DNA from: Pseudomonas fluorescens | GTDB lineage: Bacteria; Pseudomonadota; Gammaproteobacteria; Pseudomonadales; Pseudomonadaceae | Assembly (NCBI RefSeq): GCF_000968015.1 | Contig: NZ_LACH01000032.1 | Span: 1 to 64,000, forward strand | Direction of reading: 5' to 3' | Length of the DNA: 64,000 nt | Shown: positions 60,335 through 64,000 of the stretch, piece after piece | How positions within the stretch are numbered: the first letter of the stretch is position 1 | How the letters are laid out: each line of letters starts with the position of its first letter | Position numbers and translations under genes: made by a program | Notes under the pieces: generated by a model | What the model saw: the letters and a program-made list of their open reading frames with translations, nothing else | Told to the model about the DNA's origin: nothing | Databases searched by the model: none

Positions 60335-61659
60335 GCCGCACCGCTCTGGCCAAACTGCATCGCCGCCCTGCAGGTGCAGAGGGGCTGTGTGCAATGGCTG
60401 AAACTGCCGCCACCGGGCAGCAGACAGAGCAACATCAATGGTTCGCTCGCTTGCAGAAACTCCAGCAAGCCCTCGACGTCGTCTGTCGCTGATGTGCGCG
60501 TAGGGCCGACCTCCTCAACGCCTTCAACGGACGAAGGGGTGTGAAGAAATCCGGTAATCAGCGGCTGATCCGGATCCCCCTCGATAAAGCTCACCACCAC
60601 CTCGTCCCCTTCACTCAACCGTGTGACTGCCGCGTCGCCCAGCTCAGCGGCCAACGGCAGCCAACAGTGGCTGGGCGCCGCACCCTCGCCCTGATAAAGC
60701 CAGTCAAATTGCACCGCCACCGGCCTGGACGGATCGGGGCGTGACTCATCAATGTCGACCACCCAGGCCCGTTGGAGGCTGTGCATCCTGGGTTGCGTTG
60801 CGCAATGAGGCGATACAAAAGGCATCTGCCAGTGAGTCGCGCGGATCTGGTTGCTGTAGGACGCCGTTGAATCCTGCCGGCCCTGATGCTCGACGTGAGT
60901 CAGCAGCCAGAGATGATTCCAGTCGGCAATCGGATGGCCGGACAGCGGCATCAACTGACCGCTGCGCAGCGCCGTCAGGTCCGTGCGACCTTCGGCAATC
61001 GGCACGGCTCGTTGCCCGGCGCACCCCAGAAGCTTGAACTGACGCACGGCCGATTGCTCACTCTCTACCTGGAAGACCGCGCGCTCACCGAATCGAAAGT
61101 GCCTTTGACCATCACCGAAAACCACGCAATGCCCGCGCTCGCCGTGTTCGAAATGGTAGTGAAGCCGTTCCTGGGCACACAGACGCTGGATAAATTGCAG
61201 GTCTGATTCCCGGTACTGCGTGCAGAATTCACGGGCCGGGTAATCGCCACTCAGCTCAAAGCGCCGACTCTTGCCGGCAATACCGTGCTCCTTGAGCACC
61301 TGACTGAGGATTTGCGGCACCGAGCGCGCGCTGAAAATACGCTGGCTAAAGCGCAGGGAAAGGCACGCCAGCTTCGGCCCCAGACGTACGCGGCAGAGCC
61401 TGACAGCCGAGTCATGATCACGTTGGACGAGTTCATGCAATTGTCCGTGAAAGCCGTTTCCCGCAGGCCCGACATGCAGAAAGGCCGGACGGTACAGCAG
61501 GCTTGCAAGGTCGAGTGTCGGGTCATCGATCAGCACATCCACGTCGAACACAAAAGGCTCGCTGATGGCTTCACTACCGGTAAACGCCAAGACCTCAAAG
61601 GGCTCGGGCAGACCCTCTACATCCAGACGAAATGACGGCTCGTTGACTGGATCGAACAT
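60331..61659 (-). CDS. vgrG: Compact VgrG-type type VI secretion tip protein
   Basis: This 442-residue protein has a gp27-like N-terminal domain (residues about 1-300: FRLDVEGLPEPFEVLAFTGSEAISEPFVFDV, YRESDLQFIQRLCAQERLHYHFEHGERGHCVVFGD) and a short gp5-like OB domain (about 310-400: VQFDWLYQGEGAAP...VVVSFIEGDPDQPLITGFLH). Common VgrGs are about 600 residues or more. Here the region between HRHFRFG and the OB fold looks shortened, and no beta-helix follows; the end is a Cys-rich tail (LLPGGGSFSHCTQPLCTCRAA). No other T6SS structural gene is in the window, so the tip must serve a machine encoded elsewhere. Confidence 0.83.
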   Translation of the reverse strand: MFDPVNEPSFRLDVEGLPEPFEVLAFTGSEAISEPFVFDVDVLIDDPTLDLASLLYRPAFLHVGPAGNGFHGQLHELVQRDHDSAVRLCRVRLGPKLACLSLRFSQRIFSARSVPQILSQVLKEHGIAGKSRRFELSGDYPAREFCTQYRESDLQFIQRLCAQERLHYHFEHGERGHCVVFGDGQRHFRFGERAVFQVESEQSAVRQFKLLGCAGQRAVPIAEGRTDLTALRSGQLMPLSGHPIADWNHLWLLTHVEHQGRQDSTASYSNQIRATHWQMPFVSPHCATQPRMHSLQRAWVVDIDESRPDPSRPVAVQFDWLYQGEGAAPSHCWLPLAAELGDAAVTRLSEGDEVVVSFIEGDPDQPLITGFLHTPSSVEGVEEVGPTRTSATDDVEGLLEFLQASEPLMLLCLLPGGGSFSHCTQPLCTCRAAMQFGQSGAA

Positions 61660-61839
61660 CGGCGATTCTCTACAGGAGGGGCGGTCGGGGATTCTCTCCG
61701 AGAGAGTTGGCCGAGTAGAGTGCCGAAGTACAACTTAGGAAATGACCTACGCGAAAAGAAGACCACATCGCTTGGATGGCCAAGAATGTAAGTCATTTCG
61801 CTTGAAATCAGAGAGGCATCCCACCAAGTCATCTGAAAT

Positions 61840-61856
61840 TTCCGCTACGTGCGGAA
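61840..61856 (-). terminator. Possible terminator of speA
   Basis: TTCCGC and GCGGAA face each other around TACGT, 40 bases past the speA stop in the leftward direction, followed by a short AT-rich stretch. Weak candidate; the 233-base gap to vgrG otherwise only contains AT-rich DNA with the vgrG promoter presumably inside. Confidence 0.35.
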
Positions 61857-61892
61857 CATTTTCAGACAACCTGATGAGAGCGGTGCCTTACC

Positions 61893-63806
61893 TCAAGAAG
61901 ACAGGTAAGAGGAACGGGTCAGCCCCAGACGCAGTGCGTCGAGGAACTGGGTACGCTCGGCGGCGGTGATGCGGGCACTGGCGCATTTGTCGCGGTAGTG
62001 GGTCATCAACTCTTCCGGCGACAAGTGCACGTAACGCAGCATGTCTTCGATGGTGTCGTGGGTTTCGATACCGGCGTGGTACACGCTGCCGTCAGCATTC
62101 TGGTAGATGTTCACCGAGTCGGTGTCACCGAACAGGTTGTGCATGTCGCCGAGGATTTCCTGGTAGGCACCGACCAGGAAGATACCCAGCAGGTAGTCTT
62201 CACCGTCGTTCAAGCTGTGAACCGGCAGGCTGGTTTCGATGCTCTGCTCGTCGACGTATTGCTTGATCTTGCCGTCGGAGTCGCAGGTCAGGTCTTGCAG
62301 CACGGCACGGCGCAGCGGCTCTTCGTCGAGACGGTGCAGCGGCAGGATCGGCAGGACCTGGCCGATGGCCCAGGTGTCCGGCAGGCTCTGGAATACCGAG
62401 AAGTTGCAGATGTACTTGTCGGCCAGCTTGTCGTTGAGTTCGTCGAGCACCTGACGGTGCGAACGCTGACGAGCCTTCAACGAGTTGTGCAGACGACGGC
62501 ACACCGCGAAGTAGCATTGCTCGGCCAGCGCTTTCTCGGCCAGGGTCAACTTGCCGTCGGCGTACTGGGTCGCGATGTCGCTCATGTAGTGCGTGGCGCG
62601 CCAGTAGGTTTCGGTGACCATTTCGATATCGGTCGGGCCCAGCAGGTCAACCAGCCACTGCACGGTTTCCGGCAGTTCTTCCTTGTTGTCGATCTGCGGC
62701 ACGTCGTCGTTGTGCTTCTCGACGTCGGTCACTTGCACCACCAGCATCGCGTGGTGAGCGGTCAGGGAACGGCCGCTTTCGGAGAAGATGTTCGGGTGCG
62801 GCAGGTTCTGCGCGTCGCAGAATTCCTTGAGCATCCCGACCACGACACCGGCGTAATCGTCCATGTCGTAGTTGATCGAGCTGGCGTTACGCGAGTGCGT
62901 ACCGTCGTAGTCCACGCCCAAACCACCACCGACGTCGATGTGATCCACCGGCAGGCCGAGGTTGCGCAGTTCGCCATAGTAGCGAATCGCTTCCTTGAAG
63001 CCGTGCTGGTAATCCGCCAGGTTGGCGATCTGCGAGCCCATGTGGAAGTGCAACAGGCGAATGCCCTGGTCCAGGCCCGCCGCGCGGAAACGCTCGACCA
63101 CCGACAGCAATTGCGCCGCCGACAGACCGAACTTGGATTTCTCGCCACCGGTGTCTGCCCACTTGGACGACGCCAGGGACGACAGACGCACGCGCAGACC
63201 GACCTGAGGCTTGACCTTCAGCGAGGCGGCTTCTTCGATCACCAGTTCAACTTCGGATTCTTTCTCGATCACGATGAACACGTTGTGGCCGAGCTTCTGG
63301 CCCATCAGCGCCAGACGAATGAATTCGCGATCCTTGTAGCCGTTGCAGACGATGGTGCCGCCCTTCGGCGCCAGGGCCAGCACGGCCAGCAGCTCAGGCT
63401 TGGAGCCGGCTTCAAGACCGATGGACACGTCTTGGGTGGCAATGATGTTCTCGATCACCGCTTCTTGCTGGTTCACCTTGATCGGGTACAGCGCGGTGTA
63501 CTTGCTCTGGTATTCCAGGCGCTCGATGTTGGCGTCGAAGGCGCCGGTCAGCTGGCGCACGCGGTCTTGCAGAATGTCAGGGAAACGCACCAGCAACGGC
63601 AAGGACAGGCCGCTTTTACGCAGCTGGTCGACTTGCTCGAACAGGTCGATAGGCGAACTGGTCGGACCGTTCGGACGAACTTCGACGCGACCGGCGTCAT
63701 TGATCGCGAAGTACCCGGCCCCCCAATGGCGAATCCCGTAAACACTGCGGCTGTCCGCAACTGTCCATTGGCTGCCATCGTCTTTGCGTGTGCGTCGTAC
63801 GGACAT
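61893..63806 (-). CDS. speA: Biosynthetic arginine decarboxylase
   Basis: This 637-residue PLP enzyme (fold type III) makes agmatine from arginine for putrescine and polyamine synthesis. Lys110 in YPIKVNQQ should bind PLP, the phosphate site GGG appears in [16 protein letters not shown], and the active Cys is in LNACDDYAGV-like position within [14 protein letters not shown]...; length and layout are typical of SpeA. GGGGA precedes the ATG. The gene ends before the T6SS island. Confidence 0.94.
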   Translation of the reverse strand: MSVRRTRKDDGSQWTVADSRSVYGIRHWGAGYFAINDAGRVEVRPNGPTSSPIDLFEQVDQLRKSGLSLPLLVRFPDILQDRVRQLTGAFDANIERLEYQSKYTALYPIKVNQQEAVIENIIATQDVSIGLEAGSKPELLAVLALAPKGGTIVCNGYKDREFIRLALMGQKLGHNVFIVIEKESEVELVIEEAASLKVKPQVGLRVRLSSLASSKWADTGGEKSKFGLSAAQLLSVVERFRAAGLDQGIRLLHFHMGSQIANLADYQHGFKEAIRYYGELRNLGLPVDHIDVGGGLGVDYDGTHSRNASSINYDMDDYAGVVVGMLKEFCDAQNLPHPNIFSESGRSLTAHHAMLVVQVTDVEKHNDDVPQIDNKEELPETVQWLVDLLGPTDIEMVTETYWRATHYMSDIATQYADGKLTLAEKALAEQCYFAVCRRLHNSLKARQRSHRQVLDELNDKLADKYICNFSVFQSLPDTWAIGQVLPILPLHRLDEEPLRRAVLQDLTCDSDGKIKQYVDEQSIETSLPVHSLNDGEDYLLGIFLVGAYQEILGDMHNLFGDTDSVNIYQNADGSVYHAGIETHDTIEDMLRYVHLSPEELMTHYRDKCASARITAAERTQFLDALRLGLTRSSYLSS

Positions 63807-64000
63807 TGAAGTCCCCTATAAAGAAGTCATAGAGCGTCGCCTGGGTTCAGGCCGGCGCAGTCTAAAGAATGAAAATGACGGTTCGTCAACGAGGGGATAG
63901 ACCTCGCTGACCGCAGTGAGTTTAGAAACCGGTCAGAACAGGCTCTGTGAAAACCATGTAGGCGACGCCAAACCTGAATCGGATCAGGGCTGGATCAAGC
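63807..64000. other. speA upstream region to the window edge
   Basis: No gene was identified in these 194 bases. They contain the speA leader and promoter. No hairpin or repeat stands out apart from a short GCGTCGCC/GGCGACGC similarity. Confidence 0.45.

Noticed and set aside
61660..61892. Possible small gene between vgrG and speA
   Set aside because: The frames are short, AT-rich and unsupported; the region looks like leader and promoter sequence.
61998..63809. A 603-codon open frame on the plus strand opposite speA
   Set aside because: It is a shadow of the high-GC speA gene. The true gene on the minus strand has clear motifs, and the shadow has none.

Overview
The window is about 64 kb of a gamma-proteobacterial chromosome and fits a Pseudomonas of the fluorescens group. 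The evidence is high GC, many Pseudomonas-type REP hairpins (arms containing GGAGCGAGCTTGCTCGCGA or its relatives), gene blocks in the order known from P. aeruginosa (bauC-bauA-bauR, then the 8-oxoguanine/adenine deaminase block, and the flp-rcp-tad-pprAB block), and pseudomonad-type CueR/CopA and SpeA genes. No rRNA, tRNA, CRISPR array, phage or complete insertion sequence was seen. Coordinates and starts were judged by eye from reading frames, ribosome binding sites and family knowledge; no database search was possible.

Layout. 0.1-5.5 kb: beta-alanine catabolism (bauC, bauA, divergent bauR), then a RutR-like TetR regulator and a YigZ protein. 6-19 kb: purine uptake and salvage, with an ABC transporter (ATPase and two permeases), 8-oxoguanine deaminase, BMP-family binding protein, 2OG-Fe(II) oxygenase, adenine/adenosine deaminase and an MFS carrier. 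It is interrupted by a MerR/SDR/membrane-protein group and a Ca2+/H+ antiporter. 19-24.4 kb: an ArsR-type and a LysR regulator, a quinol monooxygenase, a zinc-binding dehydrogenase, a 57-residue protein and a Bcr-type drug exporter. 24.5-28.3 kb: a copper module (copZ, copA, cueR) with two matching CueR operators. 28-38.6 kb: MFS transporter, RIO kinase, chemoreceptor with a sigma-28-like promoter, AraC regulator with a divergent SBF-type symporter, and a thiolase/ketoreductase/hydratase group.

38.6-54.1 kb: a complete Tad (type IVb Flp pilus) locus. It has flp, rcpC, rcpA, tadZ, tadA-D, a DUF3613 gene, the prepilin peptidase fppA, a tadE-like pseudopilin, tadG and the two-component pair pprA/pprB. 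A receiver-only response regulator lies downstream of flp. tadG lies apart from the main operon, beyond pprA and convergent to it, and a very long inverted repeat occupies the end of the main operon. rcpC appears to start at an ACG codon.

54.2-64 kb: two DUF4136 lipoproteins, the tRNA-modification gene cmoM with a MazG-like gene, a small membrane protein, a MATE transporter, a small orphan type VI secretion island (compact vgrG, DUF4123 adaptor, then a lipobox-bearing alpha/beta hydrolase 18 bases downstream) and speA. The most unusual elements are the compact vgrG island, the rearranged Tad locus with its non-ATG rcpC start, and the REP palindromes whose two arms carry matching insertions.
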